Shown: positions 41,546 through 51,342, numbered from the stretch's first letter. The stretch is 54,282 bases of DNA from Sphingopyxis flava (GCF_900168005.1 NZ_FUYP01000020.1:1-54282); one strand, 5' to 3'. The notes: generated by a model not told the origin, from the letters alone. A program made the numbers and translations.

Positions 41546-44500
41546 CTATTCGGCCGCGAGCAATTCCTCAGCGCCGCCGAGGTCGACCGAGACAAGCCGG
41601 CTGACGCCCCTTTCGATCATCGTTACCCCGAACAAGCGGTGCATGCGCGCCATCGTCACCGCATTGTGCGTGACAATGAGGTAGCGGGTGTTGGTCTCGC
41701 GGCTCATTCGGTCGAGGAGGTCGCAGAAACGCTCGATATTCGCATCGTCAAGCGGCGCATCAACCTCGTCGAGGACACAGATCGGCGCCGGGTTTGTAAG
41801 GAAGAGGCCAAAGATCAGTGCCACCGCGGTCAGCGCCTGTTCGCCGCCTGAAAGCAGGGTGAGCGTGCCAAGGCGCTTGCCGGGCGGCTGCGCCATGATT
41901 TCGAGACCGGCCTCGAGCGGATCGTCGGAATCGACGAGTTCGAGATGCGCCTGTCCACCGTTGAACAATGTGGTGAAAAGGCGCTGGAAATGGGCGTTCA
42001 CCGCCTCGAATGCAGCGAGGAGACGGACGCGGCCTTCGCGGTTCAGATTGCCGATCGAACCGCGAAGGCGATTCACTGCCTGCTGCAGTTCCTCGATTTC
42101 CGCGGCATTTTTCTCGCGTTCGATATCGAGTTCTGCAAGCTCGTCTGCCGCCACCAGATTGACCGGACCCAGCCGCTCGCGATCGGCGATCAGCCGGTCG
42201 TGCTGAGCCGATTCGGCCCCCGCATCCCCGACGCTGTCGCTCTCGAAACCCGCCTTTTGGGGCAAGAGCGGGGGGGGACATTCGAAGCGCTCGCCTGACA
42301 GTCGGCCCATTTCGACGCGGCGGAGTTCGGCGTTCTCGGACCGCGCGACCGCCCCGGCGCGGGTCTCGCGCGCCGTGGCGACGCGCTCGCGAATGGTGGT
42401 GAGCGCGGTCTCGGCTTCGCGCAGTGCCGCTTCGGCCTCGCGCTCGCGCAACTCGGCTTCGGCGACCTTCTCGCGCAGCGCCGACTGCTGTGCCTCGGCG
42501 GCATCGCGGTCGGCGGCAAGCTTGCCGGGAAGGCTGGCAAGCTTTTCGGCCTCGGTCGCGAGCGCGCCTGCACGCTTGTCCATGTCGGCGACGCGGCGCG
42601 CGGCCTCGCCTGCGCGGGCCTTCCAGCTCTTGATCTCGGCGCTGACGACTGCCTGACGTTCGCTGAGCGCTGCGAGCGCGCGGTCATGGTCGGCAAGCGC
42701 TCCCTGCGCCGCGTTGGCGTCGCTTCGTGCCCGTTCGGCATCGGCCTCGGCGCCGTCGAGGGCAGCACGAGCGATCGTCTCGTCGGGGAGCGCTGCGAGC
42801 GCCGCCTCATGCGCTGCGAGCTGCTCTTCCGCCTCCTTGGCGGCCGCCGCGATCTCGGCGAGGCGACCAGCGAACAAGGCGGCAGCATCGCGGTGGCGGT
42901 CGAGCGCCGCCTGTGCCTGATCCGCCGCGCGCAGCGCGCCGCGCCGCGCCTCATCAGCGTCGGCGAGCGCCTTGCGCGCCGCCGCTGCCGCCTCGGTGCG
43001 CGCTGCGAGCGTCGCGGCGGCCCTCTCGCGCCGGGTGCGCAGTTCCTCGACGCCAAGTTCGACCTCCGGCCGCTGCGCGGCGAGGGCATCGAGGCGGTTC
43101 TGCCGCTGCAACCGTTCGCTCGCGGTCGCGCCGTCGCCGCGGGTCACGAAGCCGTCCCAGCGGCGCATCACGCCGCCCAGCGTCACGAGACGCTGGCCGA
43201 CGGCGAGCGGCTGACCCGTGTCGCCTTCGGCGACCGCAACCTGGGAAAGACGGCGCGCGAGCGCCGGCGGTGCATCGACGAACTCGGCGAGCGCGCGAGT
43301 GCCCGTTGCAAGGAGCGGATCATTTTTGCTGGCATCGGCACCGCGCCAACTGCGCGCCGCATCGGCGTCGGTCCCGGCGTCGAGATCGTCGCCCAGCGCG
43401 GCGGCGAGCGCGGCTTCGTAACCCGGCTTCACCTTGATCCGGTCGAGAATCCGGTCGGCGTCGCTGCGCGCGGCGGCGAGCGCGCGCTGCAGCGTTTCGG
43501 CCTCGCCTTCAAGCGCAGCGAGCGCGGCGCGTGCCTCGGCAAGACCGGCGTCGACCGCTGCGAGGTCGGTGGTGGCAGCTTCGCGGTCCGCCTCGGCCTC
43601 GGCGAGCGCGGTTTCGGCTTCTGCGATCGCGGCCTCGGCGCGCGCGGCGGCGCGCGCGCGCTCCTCGACGTCCGCGGCAAGCGCAGCGCTTTCCCCGAGG
43701 GCCGCGACGTCAGCCTCGACGCGCGCGCCTTCGCTCGCAATCCGCCGCACTGCCGCTTCGGCGCTGTCACGGGCGCCCAGCGCGACGCGCCGGTCAGCGG
43801 CCTCGCTCGCGGCCTTGGCGCGCGCCTGCGCGAGCGCGACCTCGGCATCGCGCAGCCGCGCCTGCGCAGCCTGATGCGCCTCGACGAGCGCGGCCTTGCC
43901 GGCGTCGTGCGCGGCGATGCGCTGCGCGAGGTCCTTGCTCTCGGCATCGAGCGCGGTCAGGGCATCGTGCGCGTCGCGCGCGAGTTCGCCCTCGCGCTCG
44001 CGGTCATCGGCGAGCCGCGCCTGCTGCGCCGTCAGATCGTCGATCCTCTGGCGCGCCGCGCGTTCCTCGCCGGCCAGGCGAACCTGCGTCGCGGTCGCCT
44101 CGGCGAGGGCATCGCGCTGGGCTTGCGCGTCGGCGCGTGCAGATCCTACCCGTGTCGCGACCTCGGTCTGCGCGCGCGACAGCGTTTCCAGCTCCTCCTG
44201 CGCCGCCCTCACCGCCGCTTCGGCGGCGTCGGCATCGCGGCGCGCCTGATCGGCGGCGGCGGCGGCGTCGCGCCAACGCGCGTAGATCAGCCGTGCTTCG
44301 GCGCCGCGGATCTCGTCGCTCAGCTTGCGATAACGTTCAGCAGCGCGAGCCTGGCGGCGGAGCGCGTTTGCGCGCACCTCCATGTCTGCGACGATCTCCG
44401 ACAGACGCGAAAGATTTGTCTCGGTGGCGCGCAGCTTCTGCTCGGCGTCCTTGCGGCGCACGTGGAGACCGGCGATACCCGCAGCCTCTTCCAGCATCGC

Positions 44501-44989
44501 GCGGCGATCGGTCGGCTTGGCGGCGATAACGTTGGCAATCTTGCCCTGACTGACGAGCGCAGGGCTGTGCGCGCCGGTCGCTGCATCGGCAAAGATAAGC
44601 GCGACGTCCTTTGCGCGCACGTCGCGGCCATTGGCACGATAGGCGCTACCCGCGCCGCGTTCGATGCGGCGAATGATCTCGAGCTCGCGCCCCTCGCTCG
44701 CGTCGGAGAGACCGGCGACAAGCGCGCCTTCGGTATCGCAATGGATCGCAACCTCGGCAAAGTCGCGTGCCGGGCGCGACGAGGTGCCGGCGAAGATCAC
44801 ATCTTCCATGCCGCCGCCGCGCATCGACTTGGGACTCGATTCGCCCATCACCCAGCGAATCGCTTCCAGAAGGTTCGACTTGCCGCAGCCATTGGGGCCA
44901 ACGACGCCCGTCAGCCCGGGCTCGATGCGCAATTCGGTGGGTTCGACGAAGCTTTTGAATCCCGTCAGGCGCAGCCGCTTTATCTGCAC
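41546..44989 (-). CDS. smc: Chromosome segregation protein SMC
   Basis: An 1147-residue SMC ATPase that compacts and helps separate chromosomes with ScpA/ScpB. It has the N-terminal head with Walker A (GPNGCGKSNLLEAIRW, about 32-47), a first long Ala/Glu/Arg-rich coiled coil (about 170-500), a hinge (about 500-640), a second coil to about 940, and the C-terminal head with LSGGEQALTAVALIFGLF and Walker B PICVLDEVDAPLDD. Family length. It is downstream of two DsbA-type genes and dciA on the same strand. Confidence 0.96.
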   Translation of the reverse strand: MQIKRLRLTGFKSFVEPTELRIEPGLTGVVGPNGCGKSNLLEAIRWVMGESSPKSMRGGGMEDVIFAGTSSRPARDFAEVAIHCDTEGALVAGLSDASEGRELEIIRRIERGAGSAYRANGRDVRAKDVALIFADAATGAHSPALVSQGKIANVIAAKPTDRRAMLEEAAGIAGLHVRRKDAEQKLRATETNLSRLSEIVADMEVRANALRRQARAAERYRKLSDEIRGAEARLIYARWRDAAAAADQARRDADAAEAAVRAAQEELETLSRAQTEVATRVGSARADAQAQRDALAEATATQVRLAGEERAARQRIDDLTAQQARLADDREREGELARDAHDALTALDAESKDLAQRIAAHDAGKAALVEAHQAAQARLRDAEVALAQARAKAASEAADRRVALGARDSAEAAVRRIASEGARVEADVAALGESAALAADVEERARAAARAEAAIAEAETALAEAEADREAATTDLAAVDAGLAEARAALAALEGEAETLQRALAAARSDADRILDRIKVKPGYEAALAAALGDDLDAGTDADAARSWRGADASKNDPLLATGTRALAEFVDAPPALARRLSQVAVAEGDTGQPLAVGQRLVTLGGVMRRWDGFVTRGDGATASERLQRQNRLDALAAQRPEVELGVEELRTRRERAAATLAARTEAAAAARKALADADEARRGALRAADQAQAALDRHRDAAALFAGRLAEIAAAAKEAEEQLAAHEAALAALPDETIARAALDGAEADAERARSDANAAQGALADHDRALAALSERQAVVSAEIKSWKARAGEAARRVADMDKRAGALATEAEKLASLPGKLAADRDAAEAQQSALREKVAEAELREREAEAALREAETALTTIRERVATARETRAGAVARSENAELRRVEMGRLSGERFECPPPLLPQKAGFESDSVGDAGAESAQHDRLIADRERLGPVNLVAADELAELDIEREKNAAEIEELQQAVNRLRGSIGNLNREGRVRLLAAFEAVNAHFQRLFTTLFNGGQAHLELVDSDDPLEAGLEIMAQPPGKRLGTLTLLSGGEQALTAVALIFGLFLTNPAPICVLDEVDAPLDDANIERFCDLLDRMSRETNTRYLIVTHNAVTMARMHRLFGVTMIERGVSRLVSVDLGGAEELLAAE

Positions 44990-45103
44990 GAAGAGCTCCC
45001 GTGCAGATCACCGAATTGCAGGCTGTGCAACGATTGCGTCACATATCCCCCTAAAGCGCCGTCATGCCGTGCAGGCGGGGGAGTCGCAAGGGGCTTGAGA
45101 CGG

Positions 45104-45130
45104 GAAAGCCCCCTCCCCGTGCGGGGAGGG
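45104..45130 (-). terminator. Probable terminator after the first DsbA-type gene
   Basis: On the minus strand CCCTCCCC (45130-45123), loop GCAC and GGGGAGGG (45118-45111) form a perfect 8-bp stem, followed by GGCTTT. The T-run is short. It would separate the DsbA-type genes from smc, or it is one of the scattered CCTCCC-type hairpins. Confidence 0.5.
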
Positions 45131-45138
45131 AAGAGCGG

Positions 45139-45891
45139 TCAGCGCGCACCCATGATGCGCAGGCGGTCGCGAAGCAGGGGCCAGGAGGTGATGCCCTCGG
45201 CGACCTGGCCGTTGATCACGAAGGTTGGCGTACCCTGAAGGTTGTACTGCTGCTGCGCGGCGCTCGTGCTGTCCTCCAGCTTCTTGATGCCATCGAGGTT
45301 GGCAAGGCAGGCGTTCACCTGTTCACCGGTCATGCCGCGCGACTGGAAGAACGCGTCGAGCTTCACGGCCTTGGCGATCTGCTGGAAACGCACCGCAGGC
45401 GCCGATTTCATCGCCGCCTCGAAGCCTTGCGGATTGGCCTGTGCGGCTTCGAAAATCTGCGCCTGCGAGGCGAAGGTGCTTTGAGTCAAAGGAAAATAGC
45501 GTTCGGGCGGCGCGCAATGGGTGATTGCGGCAGCGGTGAGGTCGACGCCGTCGCGCACAAAGTTGCGCAGTTCGAGGCTGACGCGGCCCGTGTCGATGAA
45601 GTCGCGCTTCAGTTCGTCATGGCTCTCCGCCGCGAAATCGGCGCAGTGCGGGCAGGTCAGCGACGCGAATTCGATGATTTTGATCGGCGCATCGGGGTTG
45701 CCCATCACATGCCCGCCCTCGGGGCTGACGGCCACCACGTCGGACCAGCTCTTGCCTTCAGGAGCAGCGACCTTTGCGATCACCTCCTGTTCCTTGGCTG
45801 GGTCGGTCTTGCTGTCGCCGCAAGCGGCGAGCGCGAAGGCGCCGAGCGAGGCGAGGAGCGCAATGCGCAGCGTGGGCAAGGTCTTGGGCAC
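45139..45891 (-). CDS. DsbA-family thioredoxin-like lipoprotein
   Basis: A 250-residue periplasmic thiol protein. The N-terminus is a lipoprotein signal (LGAFALAACGDSK, lipobox LAAC). The active site is CPHC in EFASLTCPHCADF (about 80), and the cis-Pro loop is GTPTFVING near the C-terminus. An insertion of helices (about 115-190) lies between. It probably oxidises or isomerises disulfides. It is 32 bases downstream of a second DsbA-type gene. Confidence 0.9.
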   Translation of the reverse strand: MPKTLPTLRIALLASLGAFALAACGDSKTDPAKEQEVIAKVAAPEGKSWSDVVAVSPEGGHVMGNPDAPIKIIEFASLTCPHCADFAAESHDELKRDFIDTGRVSLELRNFVRDGVDLTAAAITHCAPPERYFPLTQSTFASQAQIFEAAQANPQGFEAAMKSAPAVRFQQIAKAVKLDAFFQSRGMTGEQVNACLANLDGIKKLEDSTSAAQQQYNLQGTPTFVINGQVAEGITSWPLLRDRLRIMGAR

Positions 45892-45923
45892 GGTCTTCTC
45901 CGTCTGATTGTATTGGGGTTGTC

Positions 45924-46649
45924 TTACTTCTGCTTGAGCGCGGCGTCGAGGATCGGTTTGAGATCGGCCCAGTGGCCGACTTCGACCCTGCGGCCGTTGA
46001 CGAAAAAGGTCGGCGTCCCCTCAACCTTGTCGGCGTTCGCCCCGATGGTGGTCATCCCCATCAGCTCGGCCTCGGCGACCCCGCTCGCGAGGCAGCTATT
46101 GAGCTGCGTAGGCGTATAGCCGCGCGCGCGCATCAGCACGTCGAGCCCGGTGTCGGCGGCCATCCGCCGCGTCCGCTCGCCAAGCGAGCCTTGATACCAC
46201 GGCGCCTGCTGCGCCTGCGTCATCTTCGCTGCCTTGCCGAGCCATGCAGCCTGCGCGGCGAAGATCGCCTGGTGATCGGCGGCGAACGCCTTGGGTCCGC
46301 CGCAGCGCGCGAGCATCGCCGCGGTCATGTCGAGCGGATCGCGAATGAGGTTGCGATATTCAAACAGGACAAGCCCCGTGTCGATATATTGGGTCTTGAG
46401 AGGAACTCCCGCTTCCTTTGCAAATTCGGCGCAATGCGAGCAGGTGTAGCTGAAATATTCGACCAGCTTCACCTTCGCCTGCGGATTGCCGATGCTATAG
46501 GCGCCGATCCCACTTTCGGTGACCGTTGCCGACCAGCGCGGGCCCGTGGGTTTGGCCGGCGCGGCACCGACAAGCAGCGCAAGCGCGGCGGCGGAGAGCG
46601 CTGCGACGGCGGCGCGGCGGGGCAGCGATGCGATGGCAATAGCGAACAT
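45924..46649 (-). CDS. DsbA-family thioredoxin-like protein
   Basis: A 241-residue exported protein with a signal peptide (about 1-32). The active site is CSHC in EYFSYTCSHCAEF (about 70), with the GTPTFFVNG cis-Pro loop near the C-terminus. It is a paralogue of the adjacent lipoprotein; the pair may divide oxidase and isomerase roles. It lies 19 bases downstream of dciA, in the dciA-DsbA-DsbA-smc order common in sphingomonads. Confidence 0.9.
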   Translation of the reverse strand: MFAIAIASLPRRAAVAALSAAALALLVGAAPAKPTGPRWSATVTESGIGAYSIGNPQAKVKLVEYFSYTCSHCAEFAKEAGVPLKTQYIDTGLVLFEYRNLIRDPLDMTAAMLARCGGPKAFAADHQAIFAAQAAWLGKAAKMTQAQQAPWYQGSLGERTRRMAADTGLDVLMRARGYTPTQLNSCLASGVAEAELMGMTTIGANADKVEGTPTFFVNGRRVEVGHWADLKPILDAALKQK

Positions 46650-46668
46650 GGTCGAGCCGGTCTTTCTA

Positions 46669-47250
46669 TCAACTGATCCGCGGCAGCTTTGGCGGCGCGG
46701 CGAGCCCCGCGGCCATGCGTTCGAGCACGGTTCGAAGCTCGGGATCGCCGATGTCGCGAAGACTGTCCCCCAGTTCGGCGGGTACGGGCTTCAGCATTGC
46801 GGGCGGCTGAACGGGCGCCCGCGGCACTATTTGGCCATGCGTCATGCGCACCTGCGCGATGGCGGCATATCCAAAGAAGCGATTGACGGCGGAGATGATG
46901 TCGGGCGCGACATGCTGGAGCATCGGCGCATGCGCACCGCTGATCGTCAGGTGGAGGGTGCCGCCCGCCTTCTGCCCGGCAGGAAAGCGAATCATCGCAG
47001 GCTGGGTAACGTCGGCCAGCTTTGCGCCGACGATCTCGCGCCAGCGGCTGACCACCGACGACTGGATAAAGCCGAATTTCCGAAACGCGGTGCGTCCAAT
47101 TTCGGGGACGAGGTCGGAAATCGCGCGAGCCTCGCCGCCGCGCGGTCGCTCATAGGGGCGCGCGGTCGCCTTCGCCTTTGCGCTCCTTTTCGCCTTCGCC
47201 GCCTTGGCGGGGGGGCCTTCGCTGCCAGCATTCGCCATGGGCGCCGCCAT
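46669..47250 (-). CDS. dciA: DUF721 / DciA-like protein
   Basis: A protein of about 193 residues with a basic Ala/Lys-rich N-terminus and a DUF721 domain: FGFIQSSVVSRWREIVGAKL (about 70-89), then GTLHLTISGAHAPMLQHV and a Pro-rich C-terminal end. DciA loads the replicative helicase DnaB in bacteria that lack DnaC. ATG at 47250 or 47238 are both possible, with no clear ribosome site. The frame is open much further upstream without family similarity. Confidence 0.82.
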   Translation of the reverse strand: MAAPMANAGSEGPPAKAAKAKRSAKAKATARPYERPRGGEARAISDLVPEIGRTAFRKFGFIQSSVVSRWREIVGAKLADVTQPAMIRFPAGQKAGGTLHLTISGAHAPMLQHVAPDIISAVNRFFGYAAIAQVRMTHGQIVPRAPVQPPAMLKPVPAELGDSLRDIGDPELRTVLERMAAGLAAPPKLPRIS

Positions 47251-47594
47251 GCCACAGTCGGGGGGTGAGCGTCCAGATGAGGCGGAAGAAGGAAGGCCCA
47301 GAAAAAGCGAATAGGCCACCGGTGCGTCGCGCCGCCCCCCGAAAAATCGCTTTCCTAGATTGGACCCCCGTGCCAGCCTCGCGGCATGACTCCCCCGCTC
47401 CCCCCGGTTTCGCTTGCGCCTCTTCTTCAGCCCTCGTGCCCGCATTTGGCGAGGGATATTATGGCACCGGCCGTGCGGGACCAGTTTGGCACCTGCGAGC
47501 GCACGGCAGGCGACGGCGATAATGCGCACCCGGGCAGGGCCGATCCGCACGCGTGCTGGGTGGGTCTGCTCGTTGAAGGGCGGAGCTACGGGCG
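47251..47594. other. Intergenic region between divergent dciA and mutY
   Basis: About 340 bases that should hold the promoters for dciA (minus) and mutY (plus). I found no tRNA, no convincing open frame and no strong hexamer pair. C-rich and G-rich tracts (near 47330-47405) are the only notable composition. Confidence 0.5.
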
Positions 47595-48635
47595 ATGACC
47601 AATGGCGCCGCATCCGCGGCGCGCGACTTCGCGCATCGCTTGCTCGCCTGGTATGATCGCGCGGCACGGCGCCTGCCGTGGCGCGTGCCACCGGGTAGCA
47701 GCGCGATGCCCGATCCCTATCGCGTCTGGATGGCGGAGATCATGCTCCAGCAGACAACGGTCGCCGCGGTCGCAGGCTACTTCGAGCGCTTTACCGCGCG
47801 CTGGCCCACCGTGGCCGATTTGGCAGCCGCCGACGATGCTGACGTCATGGCGGCGTGGGCGGGGCTCGGCTATTATGCCCGGGCGCGCAATCTGCTCGCC
47901 TGCGCGCGTGCCGTTGTAACTGAGCATCGCGGGCGGTTTCCCGAGACCGAGGCCGGCCTTCGCGCGCTGCCCGGGGTCGGCGATTATACCGCCGCCGCGG
48001 TTGCAGCGATTGCCTTTGGCCGTCCGGCGGTGGTGGTCGATGCCAATATCGAGCGCGTGATCGCGCGCCACAGGCTCATCGAAACCCCGCTCCCCGCTGC
48101 AAAGCGCGAGATCAAGGCCGCACTCGCGCCGCTGGTGCCGGACGATCGTCCGGGCGACTTCGCCCAAGGCCTGATGGACCTCGGCGCGACCATCTGCACG
48201 CCGCGAAGCCCTGCCTGCTCGCTCTGCCCGGTGATGGACGATTGCCGCGCGCGTAGCTGCGCCGACCTCGAACGGCTGCCGGTAAAGCCGCCGAAAAAGG
48301 CTAAGCCGCAGCGTTACGGCGTTGCGCATTGGATCGAGCGCGACGAGCGCATCTGGCTCATTCGGCGCCCGGCCAAGGGTATGCTAGGCGGAATGCGCGC
48401 GCTCCCGGGCGGAGAATGGTGCGCGACGCCGCCTCCCGAGTCGGGCATTGCGCGGGTCGACCATAGCTTTACCCATTTCGACTTGCGCCTCACCCTGGTG
48501 CGCGGCGAATGGCCAGACGAAGCCACCGATGCCGCAGCGGAAGGCGAATGGTGGCCGCTCTCGGCGCTTGACGCGGCGGGCTTGCCGACGCTCTATCGCA
48601 AGCTGATCGACAGGCTGCGGGAGGTGAAGGAATGA
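47595..48635 (+). CDS. mutY: A/G-specific adenine DNA glycosylase
   Basis: A 346-residue base-excision enzyme that removes A paired with 8-oxoG. Visible are EIMLQQTTV with the catalytic Glu, LPGVGDYTAAAVAAIAFG (helix-hairpin-helix), VVDANIERV with the catalytic Asp, the iron-sulfur cluster CTPRSPACSLCPVMDDC (C-x6-C-x2-C-x5-C), and a C-terminal NUDIX-like 8-oxoG domain. ATG at 47595. It overlaps the next gene by 4 bases. Confidence 0.96.
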   Translation: MTNGAASAARDFAHRLLAWYDRAARRLPWRVPPGSSAMPDPYRVWMAEIMLQQTTVAAVAGYFERFTARWPTVADLAAADDADVMAAWAGLGYYARARNLLACARAVVTEHRGRFPETEAGLRALPGVGDYTAAAVAAIAFGRPAVVVDANIERVIARHRLIETPLPAAKREIKAALAPLVPDDRPGDFAQGLMDLGATICTPRSPACSLCPVMDDCRARSCADLERLPVKPPKKAKPQRYGVAHWIERDERIWLIRRPAKGMLGGMRALPGGEWCATPPPESGIARVDHSFTHFDLRLTLVRGEWPDEATDAAAEGEWWPLSALDAAGLPTLYRKLIDRLREVKE

Positions 48636-49918
48636 ACATGATGGTGACGCGCCGCGCGCTGCTCGGCGGAATGGCTCTGAGCGGCGCCGCCGCGCTCCTG
48701 CCCGCAACGGCGTGGGGCTTTCGGGCTGACGGGGCGAGCCTCTATCCTGCGACCAATGCCTTCATAAAGGGCTTCGTCGACCGCCGCGAGCTTGCGAGCA
48801 CGCTCGCCTGCGTCGGCAAGGGGCAGGAGGAGGCGCTGAGTTTCGGCTACGGCACGCAGGCGATGGATTCGGCCAGACCGGTAGGCCCCGACACGCTGTG
48901 GCGGCTCTATTCGATGACCAAGCCTGTTACCGCGATTGCGGCGATGCTGTTGATCGAGGACGGCAAGATGGGACTTGACCAGCCGATCGCCGACTTCCTC
49001 CCCGCCTTCAAGGCAATGAAGGTGCAGAATGTGCCCGACGGATCAATCACCGAGGTGCATCCGGCGAAAACGCAGATCACCGTTCGCCACCTTCTTACCC
49101 ACACCGCTGGGCTCGGCTACAACATCATCCAGAAGGGGCCGATCAAGGCGGCCTATGACGCCGCGGGCATCGTGGGCGGCCAGGTGAGCCGCCTGCCGAT
49201 CCCCGGCCTCGCGCCCGTCACCGCGGCGCCCAGCCTTGCCGCCTTTGCCGACCGGCTTGCTGAACTTCCCTTGGTCTACGAACCCGGCACGCGCTGGAGC
49301 TATTCGGTCAGCCTCGACCTTACAGGGCGGCTGGTCGAGGTCGTGTCGGGCCAGCCCTTCGACGCCTTCCTCAAGACGCGCATCTTCGATCCGCTCGGCA
49401 TGAAGAGCACTTGGTTCCAGGTGCCAGCGAGCGAGGTGCATCGGCTGACAACCAACTATGCGCCGGTCGGGGGTATACTGATCCCGATGGATCCCGCGAC
49501 GAGCTCGATCTACCTCGACAAGCCGCCCTATCCATTCGGCGGCGGTGGGCTGGTATCGAGCGCGCGCGACTATGACCGCTTCCTTGCAATGCTGCTTGGC
49601 GAAGGCGAGACTGGCGGTGTGCGTATCATGAAGACGGAAACCGCGCGGCTGGCGATGTCGAACCTCATCGATGACGCGGTCGACCGCAAGGGCACCTTCA
49701 TCGAGGGTGAAGGTTTCGGCGCCGGTGGGCGCGTGTCGCTCCCGACCTCGGCTACCGGCGAGGGGCTTTACGGATGGGCGGGCGCGGCGGGTACGGTCGG
49801 GTTCGTCGACCGCGTGCGGGGTTACCGTGTTGGCGGCTACACCCAATATATGCCCTCCGACGCCCTCCCCTTCCAGTCCGGCTTTGCCAAGGCCTTCTAT
49901 CAGGATGCATTGCGCTGA
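48632..49918 (+). CDS. Beta-lactamase-fold serine hydrolase, likely Tat-exported
   Basis: A 428-residue class C beta-lactamase-like serine hydrolase. The N-terminus TRRALLGGMALSG is a twin-arginine-type signal. The nucleophile motif is SMTK (Ser94, Lys97), followed by HLLTHTAGLGY, a WSYSVS segment as the YxN-like motif and a C-terminal YGWAGAAGT strand as the KTG-equivalent. Such proteins are mostly esterases or peptidases. ATG at 48632 overlaps the mutY stop (ATGA); later ATGs at 48638 and 48641 are possible. Confidence 0.88.
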   Translation: MNMMVTRRALLGGMALSGAAALLPATAWGFRADGASLYPATNAFIKGFVDRRELASTLACVGKGQEEALSFGYGTQAMDSARPVGPDTLWRLYSMTKPVTAIAAMLLIEDGKMGLDQPIADFLPAFKAMKVQNVPDGSITEVHPAKTQITVRHLLTHTAGLGYNIIQKGPIKAAYDAAGIVGGQVSRLPIPGLAPVTAAPSLAAFADRLAELPLVYEPGTRWSYSVSLDLTGRLVEVVSGQPFDAFLKTRIFDPLGMKSTWFQVPASEVHRLTTNYAPVGGILIPMDPATSSIYLDKPPYPFGGGGLVSSARDYDRFLAMLLGEGETGGVRIMKTETARLAMSNLIDDAVDRKGTFIEGEGFGAGGRVSLPTSATGEGLYGWAGAAGTVGFVDRVRGYRVGGYTQYMPSDALPFQSGFAKAFYQDALR

Positions 49919-50787
49919 TGGTCATGCCGCTCGGATTCACAGGGGCGAGGCTCGATCGCGCCGACCAGGTGCGCGTCGATGCGGAACGCTTTGCAGCCGC
50001 AATGGCGGATCCGCGCGCCTTGTGCCTTGTACTTGACGGTATTGATCCGATTCCCGGCGAGCGCGGGGGCCTTCGATGGGAGCCCTTCGATCTTGCCGAT
50101 GATCGGGCGGTGATCCTGCTCGGCATCGACGAAGCCGGGGTCCCGCATTTCGTGCGCGAGCCCGGGCCCGGGCAGCGCATCGATGCGCGCTCGCGCACCG
50201 TGATGCGGCTGCTGCCGCTCCTGTCGGCCGAGGAAGCGGCGCTCTATGGCGGCGCGCGCAGCCTCGTCGACTGGCACGCGCGGCACCGCTTCTGCGCGGT
50301 TTGCGGCGCGCCGACCTCCCTGTTCCGGGGCGGTTGGGGGCGGCAATGCAGGACCTGCGGGGCCGAGCATTTCCCCCGCGTCGACCCGGTTGTGATCATG
50401 CTTGCCGAGTTTGAAGAGCGCGTGCTCGTCGGCCGCCAGCCGGGCTTTCAACCCGGTTTCTTCTCCGCGCTCGCCGGTTTTGTGGAGCCGGGCGAGTCGC
50501 TCGAAGAAGCGGTTGCCCGCGAATTGTTCGAAGAAGCGGGGATTCGTGTGACCGACGTCTCCTATGTCGCAAGCCAGCCCTGGCCCTTCCCTTCCTCGCT
50601 GATGATCGGTTGCCGCGCCCGCGCGCTGGGCCCTGCGCTGACGCTCGACACGACCGAGATCGAGGCTGCGATGTGGGTCGATCGCGTGGAGGTCCGCGCA
50701 GCGCTCGCGGGGGACATGGGCGCCCCCTTCATAGCCCCGCCCCCGCTCGCCATTGCGCGGCATCTGCTGGAGGATTGGGCAGGGTAG
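49918..50787 (+). CDS. nudC: NAD(+) diphosphatase / NADH pyrophosphatase
   Basis: A 289-residue NudC-type hydrolase that cleaves NADH and can remove NAD caps from RNA. The zinc ribbon is CAVC...CRTC (about 125-145) and the Nudix box is GFVEPGESLEEAVARELFEE; the following SQPWPFPSSLM is the NudC-specific motif. ATG at 49918 shares one base with the previous TGA (TGATG). It ends the mutY-hydrolase-nudC operon. Confidence 0.95.
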   Translation: MVMPLGFTGARLDRADQVRVDAERFAAAMADPRALCLVLDGIDPIPGERGGLRWEPFDLADDRAVILLGIDEAGVPHFVREPGPGQRIDARSRTVMRLLPLLSAEEAALYGGARSLVDWHARHRFCAVCGAPTSLFRGGWGRQCRTCGAEHFPRVDPVVIMLAEFEERVLVGRQPGFQPGFFSALAGFVEPGESLEEAVARELFEEAGIRVTDVSYVASQPWPFPSSLMIGCRARALGPALTLDTTEIEAAMWVDRVEVRAALAGDMGAPFIAPPPLAIARHLLEDWAG

Positions 50788-50916
50788 GGCCGGTCACGTC
50801 AAGGCCGGCACCAGCCGCGCGCGCGGAGCTTCGCGAAGCCTTCTCTTTCTTCCATTCTCGTCAGGAGGAAGGCCTTTCGGAACGCTCAGGGCGAACAGGC
50901 CTCAAAAGAGGGGCGC

Positions 50917-51342
50917 CTAAAGCCGCCGGCCGGTGATCCGGCTGATTTCCTTTGCCACCATCGACTCGACCATGGCCGGCAAATGGGTGTCGAGCCATTG
51001 TTTGAGCATCGGGCGCAGCGCCTCCAGCACCACTTCTTCGACGGTGCGGCCACCCGGGGCGGGCGCGGCGGGGGCGGGCGCAGCGGGAGCGGGCGCAGTG
51101 ATTGCGGCGCTCAGCGCGCTGAGCGACTGGCGTGCGGCGTCGGCGCTTTCGGAAGAAACGAGCTCTTCGTCGGTCACCGCGGCCGCGGCCGCGGCGTCAT
51201 CGGCTTCTTCCTCGGCGAGGTCGAGGATGTCGTCGGCGGGGCTGGGCGCGCGCGCGGATCCGGGCGCCTCGTCCCGCGCGATCACGCGCCGGATCGACGA
51301 CAAAATATCCTCCATCGACGGTTCTCGCGACAGGTCGCCCAT
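50917..51342 (-). CDS. PopZ-like (DUF2497) polar organising protein
   Basis: A 141-residue protein with the N-terminal motif SREPSMEDILSSIRRVIARD (about 4-23), a disordered acidic then Ala/Pro-rich middle (about 25-100) and a C-terminal helical region LKQWLDTHLPAMVESMVAKE (about 115-134). This is the PopZ layout; PopZ forms a polar hub that tethers ParB/chromosome origins. ATG at 51342 follows AAGGGACATAT. A CtrA-like box lies 34 bases upstream. Confidence 0.88.
   Translation of the reverse strand: MGDLSREPSMEDILSSIRRVIARDEAPGSARAPSPADDILDLAEEEADDAAAAAAVTDEELVSSESADAARQSLSALSAAITAPAPAAPAPAAPAPGGRTVEEVVLEALRPMLKQWLDTHLPAMVESMVAKEISRITGRRL

Noticed and set aside
42686..45238. 850-codon open frame on the plus strand opposite smc
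   Set aside because: It is the antisense shadow of smc; the translation is Arg/Gly/Ala-rich without any domain, while the minus strand has complete SMC motifs.
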